Shown piece by piece: positions 63,942 to 64,000 of a DNA stretch of 64,000 nucleotides. The first letter of the stretch is position 1. Each line of letters starts with the position of its first letter. Origin of the DNA: Shewanella holmiensis (GTDB taxonomy: Bacteria; Pseudomonadota; Gammaproteobacteria; Enterobacterales; Shewanellaceae). The stretch lies in NCBI RefSeq assembly GCF_025370255.1, contig NZ_JAMTCD010000011.1, positions 58,258 through 122,257 on the forward strand, given 5' to 3'. The position numbers and the translations under genes were made by a program. The notes beneath the pieces were generated by a model that was not told where the DNA came from, searched no databases, and was given only the letters and a program-made list of their open reading frames with translations.

Positions 63942-64000
63942 TGATCACTGCATCATTATTAGTAGAATATGCAATTAGAGGTTTTGGGGGGCTAAATGGC

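Noticed and set aside
63985..64000. Possible start of another gene at the right edge (GGGGGG then ATG at 63996)
   Set aside because: Only two codons are visible, too little to support a feature.

Overview
The window is about 64 kb of chromosomal DNA from a gammaproteobacterium, most likely a low-GC marine Shewanella. The reasons are inferential. The core gene order is gammaproteobacterial: yejM-yejL divergent from yejK, maoP divergent from hdfR, rne divergent from rluC, and yceF divergent from yceD-rpmF-plsX-fabHDG-acpP-fabF. There is a proteobacterial dedicated sortase locus of the kind known from marine Shewanella and Vibrio relatives, fused MsrB-MsrA, an isolated astB, and several c-di-GMP proteins.

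Layout. 1-5 kb: end fragment of a membrane protein, a small lipoprotein, a large sensory HD-GYP protein, an 850-bp gene-poor stretch and tRNA-Pro(GGG). 5-16 kb: yejM/yejL/yejK, a CorA transporter, a second HD-GYP protein (GYP altered to GTP), a 2OG-Fe(II) oxygenase, a PhoPQ-like two-component system with a LysE exporter upstream, and a dicarboxylate/amino-acid symporter. 16-27 kb: a large Ig-like-repeat lipoprotein, astB, topA, an orphan periplasmic binding protein, the coupled yegD-creA pair and metC.

27-34 kb: a complete proteobacterial dedicated sortase system. It has histidine kinase and response regulator genes on the minus strand. Divergent from them lie an OmpA/glycine-zipper protein, a VIT-vWA substrate ending in an LPQTA sorting signal, and its class GN sortase. 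The intergenic region holds a helically phased TTGCCA repeat cluster that could be the response-regulator operator. This is the most interesting system here. Its families are recognised, but its physiological role and the acceptor of the sorted protein are not known to me.

34-49 kb: a diguanylate cyclase, an outer-membrane beta-barrel-like protein, maoP/hdfR, dgkA, a periplasmic ATP-dependent DNA ligase and a low-molecular-weight tyrosine phosphatase. Next come a repeat island (9-bp tandem repeat plus two abutting MITE-like elements), ylqF, a second 2OG oxygenase, msrBA, a SulP transporter and rne. 49-63 kb: rluC, a HAD phosphatase, yceF, the phospholipid/fatty-acid synthesis cluster with rpmF, a hotdog thioesterase, a beta-hydroxyacid dehydrogenase, cdd and sbcB. 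63-64 kb: a DUF2007 protein, then a decayed phage remnant (frameshifted rha, 5'-truncated integrase).

Start codons were re-chosen wherever an extended reading frame began at TTG/GTG or lacked a Shine-Dalgarno sequence. All functional calls rest on reading motifs and remembered family sequences; no database search was run.
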